Below, piece by piece: positions 10,984 to 21,198 of a DNA stretch of 64,000 nucleotides. The stretch covers positions 930,001 to 994,000 of the forward strand of contig JAGFMI010000009.1 of assembly GCA_021030905.1 (NCBI GenBank). The letters are read 5' to 3'. The notes under the pieces are model-generated. The model ran no database searches and was not told the DNA's origin. It saw only the letters and a list, made by a program, of their open reading frames with translations. How positions within the stretch are numbered: position 1 is the stretch's first letter; every line of letters starts with the position of its first letter. The position numbers were made by a program, and so were the translations under genes. This DNA is from Pyrenula massariospora (Eukaryota; Ascomycota; Eurotiomycetes; Pyrenulales; Pyrenulaceae).

Positions 10984-11309
10984 CTTTAATTGCCTATTAA
11001 TGATCAACGTGATTTCTTAGATGTACAGATGATTTATCAGCAACAAGTAACGTCGGCATAAATCATGTCTTTGATATGTTCTGTATTCACGTCGAGTTTA
11101 TTCCTTTTATTACGCGGTGATCGACCGCCTACAACCACGTTAAGCTCTGAGACGTTGCCGGCTCGGAAAGTCTCTGTTGCCTGCGGAACGGGCACCTTCG
11201 CCAAGCAATATTTTATTCTGCTTTGACAAAGCTATAAAAAGATGGCACACCCGGTCAAGGCTTTGAAATCAATTACCACTAGGCTGTCTCAGGATCTGGT
11301 CATTGATGC
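10984..11309. promoter_or_regulatory. Shared divergent promoter (RRN10-like / CSA-like)
   Basis: 326 bp separate two start codons that point away from each other, so both promoters lie here. A TATA-like box (TATAAAAA, 11233-11240) is about 70 bp before the plus-strand ATG at 11310. Nothing equally clear serves the minus strand. Confidence 0.5.
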
Positions 11310-12764
11310 ATGAACTCCTTCCTCCTCAATTCTCGACTGGGAAGAATTGGGCCTCATTCTTTCCAGCTCGCCCAAAATGATCGGCTTCTTCGGTCTGTTG
11401 AACCAAGTCCGGCGACGAAATTTTCAGCTGTAGCCTTAAAGACAGCAGCCTCTTTAGGCGCGGAGAACTCAAATGCTCAAAGTTCTGGCGCGGATGTCAT
11501 AGCTCACAGGGCTGGAGTGAATTGTCTTGCCATAGACCATCATGAGGGGAAATATCTTGTCTCCGGAGGTGCTGACTCGAGTATCCGAATATGGGACTTG
11601 GAAGAGAGACAAACCAAACCAACGCTTCGTCCAGCAGCATCTTTGACCAAAGCTACACCAAGCTCGCATACTCACGCCCTGACCTCGCTTTCTATCTATC
11701 CGTTTGATCCAACTCCATCAACCATCCTAACAACGTCATACGATTTGACCCTCAAGCTCTCATCCGTTACCCCGAGTGAGATAAAGCCTTTACACAGCTT
11801 CGATCTTGGTGGTGTAAAGCCATACAGCCACTCTATATCATCCCATCCAGCTTCAAATCTACTTATCGCAGTTGGGACTTCTCATCCCGCAGTCCGGCTG
11901 CTAGACCTTCGTTCTACCCTAGCTACTCACTCGCTTACAGGTCATACAGGAGCAATCTTGTCAGTATGCTGGTCTCCGAAAAGCGAGCATGTTCTAGCTG
12001 CCGGAAGCTCCTCAGGTGCTGCTCTGCTGTTCGATGTCCGTCGCTCGAGCGCAGCATTTGCCAGTTTGGATCTTGACGACGCGGTCGGCGTTCTTCCACC
12101 AGAACATACACCGACATATTTTGGTAGAAATGCCTTGGACTGGAATGCGAAGGCTCACAATGGGCCAGTGACAGGCGTGCGCTGGACGGCGGATGGCAGG
12201 CACATAGTTACTTGTGGTCATGACCAGCGGATCAGAATCTGGGACTCGATCACGGGAAAAAATGAGCTTATTCATTTCGGCCCGCGGGTGCGGAACAGTC
12301 GATACGGGGAATTCAATCCATTGCTTTCTCCTCTCGGCTTCTCCTCCAAACCTCATCGGGATATTCTACTGTGGGCAAATGACGATGGAAAAGGCGAGAT
12401 CTTCGCGTTCGACTTGAATGAAGGAAATATGCTCAAGACTTTAAGAGTGCCAGGAGTGGCACGGGATAATCGACAGGCGAAAGGCTCCAGGAATTTAACG
12501 TCTACTGAGCGTATGACTGGGGCAGGAAGGATTAATACTATGGGATGGAGAGTCAACGCCGGCAGTGGCAGCGGTATTGAAATGTACTCAGGTCACGGCG
12601 ATGGCTCAATACGGGCGTGGGATTCACGGCCGGATGGATCCGCGGAAGACACGATAGAAGACTCGCCTGTATTGCAGGATGAAGAGCTGAGGAAGAAGCG
12701 TAAACGAGACGTTCTTGGAGAGATCGTGGAGGGTTTAACGAGACGATCAATAACGTTTATCTGA
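11310..12764 (+). CDS. CSA/ERCC8 (Rad28)-like WD40 repair protein
   Basis: Single exon of 484 residues. In animals CSA is the WD40 substrate receptor of a CUL4-DDB1 ubiquitin ligase acting on RNA polymerase II stalled at DNA damage; yeast Rad28 is the counterpart. The N-terminus MNSFLLNSRLGRIGPHSF with LRRAE-like spacing before the first blade is typical of this family. WD repeats are visible at HRAGVNCLAIDHHEGKYLVS with SIRIWDLEER (about 67-100), HTGAILSVCWSPKSEHVLAA with LLFDVRRS (about 212-245) and HNGPVTGVRWTADGRHIVTC with RIRIWD (about 284-314). The final blade is MYSGHGDGSIRAWDSRPDG. The basic tail KKRKRDV could be a nuclear signal. An AATAAA lies 39 bases after the stop. Other nuclear WD40 proteins cannot be fully excluded. 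Confidence 0.78.
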   Translation: MNSFLLNSRLGRIGPHSFQLAQNDRLLRSVEPSPATKFSAVALKTAASLGAENSNAQSSGADVIAHRAGVNCLAIDHHEGKYLVSGGADSSIRIWDLEERQTKPTLRPAASLTKATPSSHTHALTSLSIYPFDPTPSTILTTSYDLTLKLSSVTPSEIKPLHSFDLGGVKPYSHSISSHPASNLLIAVGTSHPAVRLLDLRSTLATHSLTGHTGAILSVCWSPKSEHVLAAGSSSGAALLFDVRRSSAAFASLDLDDAVGVLPPEHTPTYFGRNALDWNAKAHNGPVTGVRWTADGRHIVTCGHDQRIRIWDSITGKNELIHFGPRVRNSRYGEFNPLLSPLGFSSKPHRDILLWANDDGKGEIFAFDLNEGNMLKTLRVPGVARDNRQAKGSRNLTSTERMTGAGRINTMGWRVNAGSGSGIEMYSGHGDGSIRAWDSRPDGSAEDTIEDSPVLQDEELRKKRKRDVLGEIVEGLTRRSITFI

Positions 12765-13133
12765 CGTGTGAGGCAATGCCTTCCTGGTACTATGTGTGGA
12801 CCAATAAAATTTGATCCGAGATGGCCATGCTGGTAGTGTGACCATGCTCTCTTGGCGTCTTTTAGATAATCTTCTTCAAAAGCGCTTGACCTGAAAATCT
12901 TTCCAAAGACTTAAGAGAAGCAATTTTTATTCTGTAGTTCTCTCACATTATCTCTTCTGCGCTCATGGTTTAGCTTTTATTTCATCCTTTATCGCTGATC
13001 TTACCGACATAAATAAACCTATAATTGATCCGAGCTTGAAACAAATTGATCTAATAATCGACTTTCGGGAAAGTATCTACATTCCCATAAACTATCATCT
13101 TGTACCTACCATACGTTCTATGCTTCTGACAGA
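12765..13133. other. Intergenic, AT-rich
   Basis: 369 bp holding the 3' end of the CSA-like gene and the promoter of the first F-box-like gene. Nothing else is recognised. Confidence 0.4.
12803..12808 (+). terminator. Possible polyadenylation signal of the CSA-like gene
   Basis: AATAAA, 39 bases after the stop codon at 12764. The position is right, but fungal signals are loose and this region is AT-rich. Confidence 0.4.
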
Positions 13134-13524
13134 ATGGTGCATCCGTATGTTCTCGCGCACCAGAGGCTCACAATTCCGAAGCGGATTTTCAGCGTACCTG
13201 AGGTAGGCTTTGCCCCCACACTGGCATCACTAGGAGAATCTTGATTCTCACCCGAATCAGAATATCAACCTCGCTTCCGATGTGCAAACTCCAACTAGTC
13301 TCCAAGCCTTGCCCTTCGAAATCCTGATCTTAATTTACCGCCTCATAGTTCACGACATACCAGATCCCGGAGAAGACGGGGTATTTAACTTTCTCCGCTG
13401 TTGGTCCCTGGCTCGTACATGCAAACTGGCACTCCGAGCAGCAACCATGACGAGGTTTTCGGATTTTAACCGCTTCCATTTGATGGATTTTTACCGCCAG
13501 AAAATCGTTGCAGAACGTGAGTAG
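13134..13524 (+). CDS. Small F-box-like protein, copy 1 (possibly truncated)
   Basis: Two exons, 13134-13202 and 13261-13524, with a 58-nt intron (GTAGGC...CAG) give 110 residues beginning MVHPYVLAHQRLTIPKRIF. An F-box-like start is visible at SLQALPFEILILIYRLIV, followed by CWSLARTCKLALRAATMT. F-box proteins recruit substrates to SCF ubiquitin ligases, but only the helical start is seen here, with no substrate-binding domain. The same two-exon layout (first exon exactly 69 nt) and matching sequence recur at 14583-15065, so the two are tandem paralogues. The frame stops inside a GTGAGT that could be a splice donor (near 13517), so the gene may continue in an exon I could not identify, or the 3' half may have decayed. 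The plus-strand sequence after the stop shows no convincing continuation. Confidence 0.5.
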
Positions 13525-14582
13525 GAGTTAAAAACGGAATATCGTCGATAGGTGGAAGATAAGGGAAAAGACGGCCAATGATAAGAGACGGTTGACCAAT
13601 TCTGAGAGCTCGAGGCGGCGGAAAAGCTTACAGAGTCAGACGCGGTTCTAAAACGTCTGTCAGTTTTAATGGTAATGATGTGAGCAATAATGGGAGAACG
13701 AGAACGGCTTTCTAACCAAGGCGTGAGAACTCCGTCCTGGTGACGAAGATCAGAGCAAGGAAAGTGAGCTTTTGGAAGTCTCTTTGGTTCTCTCATTGTT
13801 TAGGTACTCGTTAAAACTATATTCCTACCGCTTTATCGTGTAATTCACGGTTGACTTTCCCCAGCCACTACAAATCTTGAGGACATTACTCAAGGTCACA
13901 CTAAAGTTAGGTATAGCAAGAAGGATGGCATGACTTTGAGATTTAGCATCCGGCTTGATGTACAGGTCGATCATTATCTAGATCTCTCACGGTCTGCCTC
14001 AGATCTTTCCGTCGTCGAATGTGAAGGCTGACTGAGCTAACCTCCGGAGCCGTCTCTTAGATCTTCCAATATCACAGCGCTGAGAAGAAGCTTTAAATAT
14101 TTACCTTATCTGTATCCCGATTTCAAATAGCGCCTCCATTTATGCTGCCTTCAATCGTGCTACCTCTCTGTGACACAGCACAGATCCAAGGTACAAATTC
14201 TCACTGTCATGCTGCAAGGGTCGGAAACGGTGGCGCCCAGGGGGCAAAAGGGCGTCAACATAGAGAACAATAAACCCCACCTAACCTCTAACAGCTGACT
14301 CCAAATGCATCATTTCATTCGTCTGGTCTACATTATTAGGTCCAGCATGGTTCCGCAATCGACCACTCTGACCTGCAGGCTGGCAAGGGCGTGTTGCTTG
14401 AAAATCCACGCAGTACTCCACAATTAGGAGAAATCACTTGAAAGACGCAACAAGATCGATCAACTGCACACTGAACGGTCCAATTCTCTATTGCCTTCTG
14501 GTGGTGTCAGTTCAAGACATTTAGCTTCGCCTATACCAACAATAACCCCCATTCTGCCATATAGCCCATAGCTCTGATCCTA
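13525..14582. other. Intergenic between paralogues, with a transposon-like motif
   Basis: 1.06 kb between the two F-box-like copies. A minus-strand open frame (13796-13491) is a shadow. The stretch 14215-14245 contains the motif described separately. Nothing else is recognised. Confidence 0.4.
14215..14245. repeat. Dispersed motif, copy 1 (possible DNA-transposon end)
   Basis: CAAGGGTCGGAAACGGTGGC followed by GCCCAGGGGGC. It shares the core GGGTC.GAAAC.GTGGCGC with 34639-34660. Ends of the form CAGGGGT with later G-runs are seen in hAT-type elements and their non-coding derivatives. No matching opposite end was found close by, so this may be a lone remnant. Confidence 0.35.
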
Positions 14583-15065
14583 ATGGTATTCCCCTACGTT
14601 CTAGCTTCCAAGGCAAGAGGAATTCCGAAGCGGATCATCAGCATACCGAAGGTCAGCCTTTGCCTTACATCTGTCAAACCCCCCCTCCAGGTCTTTTAAC
14701 CACAATCACCCTGCTAGGACATCGACCTCCGCAGCTACACAAAGGCGCCAACCGGTTTCCAATCCCTCCCACCCGAAATCCTGGTCATGATCTACAAATA
14801 TCTCACGTACAACTTTATCCTCGAGTGTTTGCACGACTACAAGTGCCCCATGTTTTCCACCCTCTTCTCCTGCTGGTCCCTGGCCCGCACATGCAAGATG
14901 GCGCTTCGGGCCACAACAATGGTCCATCTTTCAGACGATTTCTTTTCGGAGCTGGTCCGATACTGTGATAGCACTTCCGCGCAGCGCCAAGATACAAGGG
15001 AGAAGTGGGAGATTTCGAACGATTCCTATCTTCGGGTACAAAAATTGAGAGAGGGAAAGCTTTGA
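14583..15065 (+). CDS. Small F-box-like protein, copy 2
   Basis: Two exons, 14583-14651 and 14718-15065, with a 66-nt intron (GTCAGC...TAG) give 138 residues beginning MVFPYVLASKARGIPKRIIS. The F-box-like segment is FQSLPPEILVMIYKYLTYNF, then CWSLARTCKMALRATTMVHL, and a charged C-terminus ending YLRVQKLREGKL. Alignment with copy 1 supports the exon boundaries: IPKRI.S.P before the intron, then .I.L.S....PT..Q.LP.EIL after it. The donor GTCAGC is weaker than usual. Copy 2 keeps about 28 more residues at the end than copy 1. No substrate-binding domain is visible, so the function is unknown beyond a possible SCF link. Confidence 0.55.
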
Positions 15066-15935
15066 AGGTGCGGTACGTCGAGTTTGAAGAGCTGATGCAG
15101 TAGGATCGGCTGGCTAAATTATTATTTAGCGAATGATACCGACCTTGACAGCAAGGTTGACGGACCAAACCAAGACCAAAACCGGTATTGAGGAACGCTT
15201 GGAAGATTGAGAGTATCTCATGTTACAGATTCTGTATTACTTACTAACAGCTGAACACACTCTTCTCCCAGGAACAAAAGGTTTAAAATCCACTCCGCTC
15301 ACGCCTTCTCCAACCATCTATCCTCATCTCCAAAGAGTCTCCATGCAGTCCTCCTCTCCCTCCAAACCCCTATAAACCCCTACCATAAATTCCCGACCAG
15401 CCCTCCTCCCATCCACCACACCACCCCATCAAGCTCTTCAAACTTCCCTCCTCCTCCTCCTCCTCCTCCTCCTTCTTCTTCAATCGTTGCAGTCTTTCTC
15501 CTTCAAGCTCCCCCGTCTCCGTCCCTTCTCTCTCGTCCCACCCCCCATCCCTCTCGCAGAACCTCACAGAGCCCGACGACAACAACAACGCCCAGCTACA
15601 GCCGCGCTAACTATCAAAGCTGCATGCCTGCATGCACGCTGAGAGTTTAACGTTGATAATTTATAGAGTGCTTATCCGCATCCGCACTTCCCAAGAGGCG
15701 TTGAAGAGTGCGGTGGGGAGAGTATGAGGGAAGGATGTGGAAAGGGTTTGAGGGGTTTTTAGAGATCTTTGGAGAAGAGAGAGGGAAGGATAGCTGCCTT
15801 GCTTTTGATTATTAGCACTTTGAATATGGGAGGCAGGTATTAGATGTTATGAAGAGCATTTGATGCAGCGAGGTGAACATGCTGGCAATGCTCGACCAGA
15901 GGTCCAAACTACCCAAGCATATGTGAATTGATTCC
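15066..15935. other. Intergenic with CTC microsatellite
   Basis: 870 bp between the second F-box-like gene and the LYS12 stop codon. A pyrimidine-rich zone includes a CTC run at 15446-15472. The open frame on the opposite strand over it (poly-Glu) is an artefact of the run. Confidence 0.5.
15446..15472. repeat. (CTC)n microsatellite
   Basis: About nine uninterrupted CTC units followed by CTT units. Simple sequence with no gene across it. Confidence 0.85.
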
Positions 15936-17206
15936 TCATAGCCTCCTCAGCACATCCTCCACCACCTCCCCCGTCCCCGCCCTCCCCCCAAGATCCGGCG
16001 TAACCCACCTCCCCTCCCCCAACCCCCCATCCACCGCCCCATAAACCCTCCCCGCCGCCTCCCCCTCCCCAAGAAACTCCAACATACACCCCACACTCCT
16101 CATCGTCGCCACCGGATTCGCCACCCCCTTCCCCTCAATATCCGGCGCGGACCCATGACACGGCTCCCCAATCACAATGTCCCTCCCCACATTCGCGCTC
16201 GGCACGAGCCCCAGCGACCCGACCAGCGCGGCGGCCCCGTCGGAGAGGAGGTCCCCGTACAGGTTCGGCGCGACGATGACGTCGTAGTAGTGCGGCTGCA
16301 GGAAGAGCTTGTACACCATCGAGTCGACGATCTGCTCTTCCACCTGCACGGCGGGGGAGAAGGGGGCGAGCGCGTCGCGGGCGGAGGCGCGGAACAGGCC
16401 GTCTGTGTGCGGGAGCACGTTGGATTTGTGCGTGATCGTGACCATGGCCTTCTTCTGCTTCTCCGACGATGAAGTCGTGGTAGCGCGCATGGCGGCGCGG
16501 CGCTGGGCGATCTCGCCGGCGGTCGTGGCGATACGGTGGCTGGCTTTGGAGGTGATGCGTTTGATGGCCTCTGCGATCTGGTGGCCATCGCCGGCAGGGT
16601 CTGGGTAGGTCTTTTCTTCCTTGACGTAGAGGTCTTCGGTGTTTTCGCGGACGATGACGAGGTCGATGGGGTGGGCGGTGGGGGATTTGAAGGCGGGGGA
16701 GGGGACGGTTTTGCAGGGGCGGACGTTGGCGAAGAGGTCGAGGCGTTTGCGGAGGGCGACGATGGGGGAGGTGTAGCCGGGGACTTTGGTGGAGGGGGAG
16801 CTGGTGATGAGGGTCAATTGGGTTCTGAACCAACAATTGAACGAACAGAAGCAGAAGTGTTGACTGTACCTGACCGCTCCGAACAGTGCTCCGTCACATT
16901 CTTTCTGGAGTGTTTCCACAGTCTTTTCAGGGAGGGAAGTCCCGTGAGCTTTAAAGCAGTCGAAACCAGCTAGGAGGTCTACAAATTCGCATTTCAGGCC
17001 TAAGGAGGACGGAAGAGCTTCGAGAACGCGGCGCCCGGCCTACGGTGGTCAATTGTGGAAGTTGAAGCTGGAGCTTGAGGAAACGCACCGGAATGACTTC
17101 TCTGCCGATACCATCTCCAGGAATCAGACCTAGAAGTGTTAAGTCAACAGTCTCCTTCAGTTAGGGAGCTTCGCTGACCTATTCGCAGTGTCCTCCGTGC
17201 TGCCAT
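15936..17206 (-). CDS. LYS12: Homoisocitrate dehydrogenase, lysine biosynthesis
   Basis: Oxidises and decarboxylates homoisocitrate to 2-oxoadipate with NAD+ in the mitochondrial alpha-aminoadipate route to lysine. Four exons (17206-17179, 17129-17089, 17039-16870, 16800-15936) splice in frame to 367 residues, the normal length. The start reads [20 protein letters not shown], the usual first strand and loop. [20 protein letters not shown] forms the substrate loop across intron 3. [13 protein letters not shown] (about 127-139) separates homoisocitrate dehydrogenase from isocitrate and isopropylmalate enzymes. [20 protein letters not shown] carries the metal-binding aspartates, and [19 protein letters not shown] is the cofactor loop. 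The last exon is unusually rich in G and C at third codon positions compared with neighbours. No separate mitochondrial presequence is obvious. Confidence 0.93.
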
Positions 17207-17759
17207 CTTAGTTTAGATCTTTTTGGAGAAGGAAATTTTGAAGCTCGTGTACGAACGAGCTGCCGAGTATTAGCCGAGCATATGCTCCCCGCTGCTCTTT
17301 CCGCTTGCCCCTGAGTTCACTCAAACCGAACTAAAGAATCCCGGCCTATTCCAATTGGGGCTATATCTCCTTTAAAACGAATTTTAAAATGTACGTAGGA
17401 TTTAGTAGTCTCCATGTAAATGAGAAGGACAATCACGAGTAGCATGGGGATGATTGCTGAGGTTACGGTACGAAGATATTGGTATTGAAAGCTTCTCTCA
17501 TAGGTACCTACAGCTATTGGGAACAATGCAGTTGCATCGACAACCTGCTCTCAAGAAGCTCGACTACCCAATCGAGGGCTGCTTCTTTGGCTTTCCTCAT
17601 TCATTACCCTATAGGTAACCCCATTTCAACGATAGGACACCGTGCTCCACGCTCTGACCAATGCAAAAAAAGGGATACTGTATGGGATATCATTGTTACG
17701 ATTCATCACGCAATTCAATAGTCCCGTCTGTGACCATAATAGCATGAGTGCTTGCCTGA
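17207..17759. other. Intergenic, LYS12 promoter side
   Basis: 553 bp upstream of LYS12 and downstream of the next minus-strand gene. I see no clear regulatory motif or small gene. Confidence 0.4.
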
Positions 17760-19931
17760 TCAAGCCATGTCATTGACATCATCCCGCGCCTCTGTCAAAG
17801 GACCTGCCTCTTCGGAGGGCGACTCGCCTGTGCTCTTATCTGCGATGGGTGTATCCTCTTCCTTTCCTAAAATCTCGTTTGTAGGAAGCGGTGGCGTCAC
17901 AATTGGCTCTTCTTCAACAACATCAGTCGCAGCGAAGACGTCTTCACCCGGTGGTGTATTTTTCGAGGGCTCATCCCCTGCTAGCTGATCCACATTGGGG
18001 AGCTCGTGATTCTCATGGCCGGAATGCTCTGTCGACTCAATCGTCGGCACTTGAGACTTTTCCTCTAGAGGGGTTCCGGACGTCAAGCCTTCAACACTCT
18101 TACCCAAGTCCTTTATAGGTTCCTCTTCCTGGTGACTAGGCGCTATGTGCCCGTTAACATCCTGGGGTAAAGAAGCATCAAGGAGTTTCTCGTCACTCAT
18201 TCCATACGCGTTTGACGTGTTCTCCGCAGCTACTTTGGTTTTCACAAGAGGCTCGTGGTCATCAGCCTTAATTGCAATGGATGCTTCATCATCGCTTTTA
18301 ACTGCATTGATCCCATTGACATCCTCGCCTGCTGGCTCGATTGCCAGCTCCGATTGCGAAACGTCAACCACAGGTGGACCTCCTGAATCAGTTGCCGAGT
18401 CTTTTCCTTCGAGGAGGGAGGGTATGTCCGCCAATTTATCGCCAACAGCCTCTTCTGTCGGCTGGTGGTCTATCTGCGTACCGTCGTCAAGCTCATCATG
18501 TTCTAGGGTAGACTCCGGTAACGGTGATTGCTCATCTGAGTTTCTTGTAAGCTGAGCAGCTTCGTCTTTAAAGCGTGAAGTGTCGTGACTTTCAAACCCC
18601 CTATGATCACTTCCTGGAGAGGCGTGAGATTGTTCTGTCTTCAAGCTTTGCTTCCGCGTCGCCGGCGCTTTGCCCTTGCCTCTCGGTGGAGTCTTCACAT
18701 CCGTCTTTTCATGGGTCTTCTGCGCACTGCTTGCCGTCGGTCGCATCATCCGGGAAAGAAAACTATTATCGGCTGGTCTACTAACTGTGCTAGAACGGGA
18801 CTTAGGTCGATCTTGCTCCTTTGTCTGAGAGCCAAGCGAGGGTCTGGAGGTCTTCTTCGCGACTGTGGATGCAGCAGGCGCCTTGGCGACAGGATGCTCG
18901 CGTCTGAGAGTCGATGGCTTTCGCCCAAGCCCAGCATTTGTTGTGCTTGCGCGACTCGGAGAACGGGAAAGAGCGGCACCTGTCTTAGCGGCTGACGATG
19001 CCGTTTGAGCAGTCGCTGAAGCTGGAAGACGAACAGGTCTTGTTGGTGACTTTGGTCGCGTCTTGCTTGACGGAGGTGTCGGGGTACCATTCTTCTTGCT
19101 AGGGTCAGACTTATTCTTTGCAGCCGAAGCCTTTGTTTCTGTCGTATGAGCAAGAGATGGTCGACTTGATTTTTTCGACACCTTTGGTGAAGACTGGTTA
19201 TCTTGAGCTGCTTTGGCTGACGCGCTTACGGCAGCGGCCTTGTGAGGAGATCCCTTGACGATCGGTTGCTTCTGGATCGGGGTAATAGAAGGATCAGAGG
19301 CTCTGGATAGATCTGCCGAGGCATTCACCGGCGACTTCTTTGGGTCCGGCTTGGAAGCTGCAGGTTCAGGAGCTGTGCTGATCTTGATTGATGCGTTTTC
19401 TGAGACCGCCTGGCCATTAGATTTGCCAGCTTTTGCAGTATCTTCTCGGCGAGGGTGTTCGGATTTGAAGACATCTTTGGGTTCAGGTCGCGCAGCCTGA
19501 CTCTGAGGCTGGTCTGAAGCTCTCTTGCCTCTAGTAGTACTGCTTATATGATCTCCGCTTCCGTCCATGGCTGTGCCGTTCATCGTAGCCTTCGTTGCGC
19601 TCGCAGTTGGGTCTTCCTCAAAGATATCACTCTCATTCCCCCTCTCCCTGTCAACCTCCTCTTTCACTTCGACCATGCTACTGACATCACTTGCTTTGCG
19701 CAGACCCCACATTTGTTGACCTTGACCTTGACCTTCACCTGGTCTTTCCACTGCAACAAAGCTTGCCCTGACTTTGCTGACAGGTCTGCTGTGGTTGAGA
19801 GAAGCGTCCGATGTCGCAGGAGACCTGCCTCGGCTCGGTGGTGAAGCGTTGGAAGGTTCGGAGGATTTTTCGAACATTGCTCGTAGACCTTTCACCCCGC
19901 CTCCAGTGCTGGAGGTTCGCGGTGTGGCCAT
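17760..19931 (-). CDS. Uncharacterised large disordered Ala/Ser/Lys-rich protein
   Basis: Single exon, 723 residues, starting at the ATG at 19931. The N-terminal block is the part most likely to be conserved: GGGVKGLRAMFEKS at about 11-24, SPPSRGRSPATSD at about 30-42, RPVSKVRASFVAVER at about 49-63. I recall similar openings in other Pezizomycotina proteins of unknown function. The middle (roughly 220-430) is basic and Ser/Pro-rich (SKKSSRPSLAHT, SKTRPKSPTRPVRLP, KKTSRPSLGSQ), like microtubule- or nucleic-acid-binding low-complexity regions. The last 280 residues are strongly acidic (EHDELDDGTQ, DEASIAIKADDHE). This basic-then-acidic polarity is the main visible feature. There is no membrane segment or known catalytic motif, and no function is proposed. 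Confidence 0.75.
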   Translation of the reverse strand: MATPRTSSTGGGVKGLRAMFEKSSEPSNASPPSRGRSPATSDASLNHSRPVSKVRASFVAVERPGEGQGQGQQMWGLRKASDVSSMVEVKEEVDRERGNESDIFEEDPTASATKATMNGTAMDGSGDHISSTTRGKRASDQPQSQAARPEPKDVFKSEHPRREDTAKAGKSNGQAVSENASIKISTAPEPAASKPDPKKSPVNASADLSRASDPSITPIQKQPIVKGSPHKAAAVSASAKAAQDNQSSPKVSKKSSRPSLAHTTETKASAAKNKSDPSKKNGTPTPPSSKTRPKSPTRPVRLPASATAQTASSAAKTGAALSRSPSRASTTNAGLGRKPSTLRREHPVAKAPAASTVAKKTSRPSLGSQTKEQDRPKSRSSTVSRPADNSFLSRMMRPTASSAQKTHEKTDVKTPPRGKGKAPATRKQSLKTEQSHASPGSDHRGFESHDTSRFKDEAAQLTRNSDEQSPLPESTLEHDELDDGTQIDHQPTEEAVGDKLADIPSLLEGKDSATDSGGPPVVDVSQSELAIEPAGEDVNGINAVKSDDEASIAIKADDHEPLVKTKVAAENTSNAYGMSDEKLLDASLPQDVNGHIAPSHQEEEPIKDLGKSVEGLTSGTPLEEKSQVPTIESTEHSGHENHELPNVDQLAGDEPSKNTPPGEDVFAATDVVEEEPIVTPPLPTNEILGKEEDTPIADKSTGESPSEEAGPLTEARDDVNDMA

Positions 19932-21198
19932 GATTGTGGAGCGGTTTCCCGGGGGAAGGCAACCCTCAGAACGTAGTTGCTATGGTAGGTGTTTCACGGC
20001 GAGGGGAAGCGACGACAGGCGTATAACATATGCATGACGAGATGTAGCACCGGATGTGTTGAGCCTTCAATAATGAGTGAAAACGTCCCAATATACTAGG
20101 TGCAAGTTGGTGGTCAGGGAGTCAATCGTCGCGAAACTCACCACGACAACCCCTGCAGGGATCCTCGGCAGATTGAGCCAATGGTGTGCGGCGGTGTGCG
20201 ACGCGTTTTTGATGGGGCTCAAAACTACGAAGCACCGGAGACATCAGTCACATGGCTGTTGCTAGTAATCAATACAGAGTTTTCAACGGGCTTTGAAACA
20301 TCTCGCAGTCAAGCTTCTACCTCTACTTATATCGTTGTTGGGACTGGAGGATGAAAGTCAGGGGCTAAAGTTTAAAGAGTGCAACGGGAGCTCGACCCTG
20401 CACAATGACGCTCTGCGGCGGCCAGATTAAGTCTGTACCAGTTCAGACCCTGGCACAGCTGATTACCGTTCTAGATAAGTTGTAGAAATCCTCTTCCCTT
20501 TTCTGGTGCCACGTGAAGGGTCCCAATGCAAGTGGTACAGATAGCCTAGTCATCTCAATGTCACTCATAAAACTCTGCCAATCGCTTCCTTGTTCGGACC
20601 TCTCCCGCTCTAGCTATTGATTTGTCGTCAATACTGTCGTTTGCTAGCTAGATATCGAGTGTCCTCTTTTGAGTTCCCGACAAACGCGATGCGAGATGAA
20701 GCATACACCAACTTCCGCTGTGAAGCGACCACGTTCCCTCGACGATAATTTGGGAAGTACTTTGCCCACTGGGTTGGGTCTTCTCAACTAGAGACGGAAA
20801 TATCGATGCTTTATCCGGGCGCAATTTACCAGCGCATCTCCTGCTTAAAGCATGCATTTGCTATTGCGTCGACATCGGCGAGCATCTGCCAAGTGGGAGC
20901 CATCCAGGAGGTCATCCAATCCCGTTAACTCAATTCCATGGTCCGGGTTCTAAAGTGCTAAACCCAATTATCCTGAGCTTGTATGAGCAGGCAATCGAGA
21001 AGAGCGACAGATCCTAACAGAGTTGAGCCCAAGGATCGATAAATGTTTTCTTCCAGCGCGTAGCCAAAGAAGCAAGAGCCCCGAGGCGATTTCTGATTGA
21101 CATAGTAGAATTTGTTCTCCGGCTATCGCCACAGAGCACTTGAGGCCAGTAACTGGTAAAATATTTGCACAATAGTGCCATGATACTCTTGTTAAAGT
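19932..21198. other. Intergenic, no gene recognised
   Basis: 1.27 kb between two minus-strand genes. It holds the promoter of the 723-residue protein gene. Only short opposite-strand frames are present; nothing is recognised. Confidence 0.45.

Noticed and set aside
15370-15588. Minus-strand frame with a Glu run
   Set aside because: The Glu run comes directly from the CTC microsatellite; the flanks are not protein-like.
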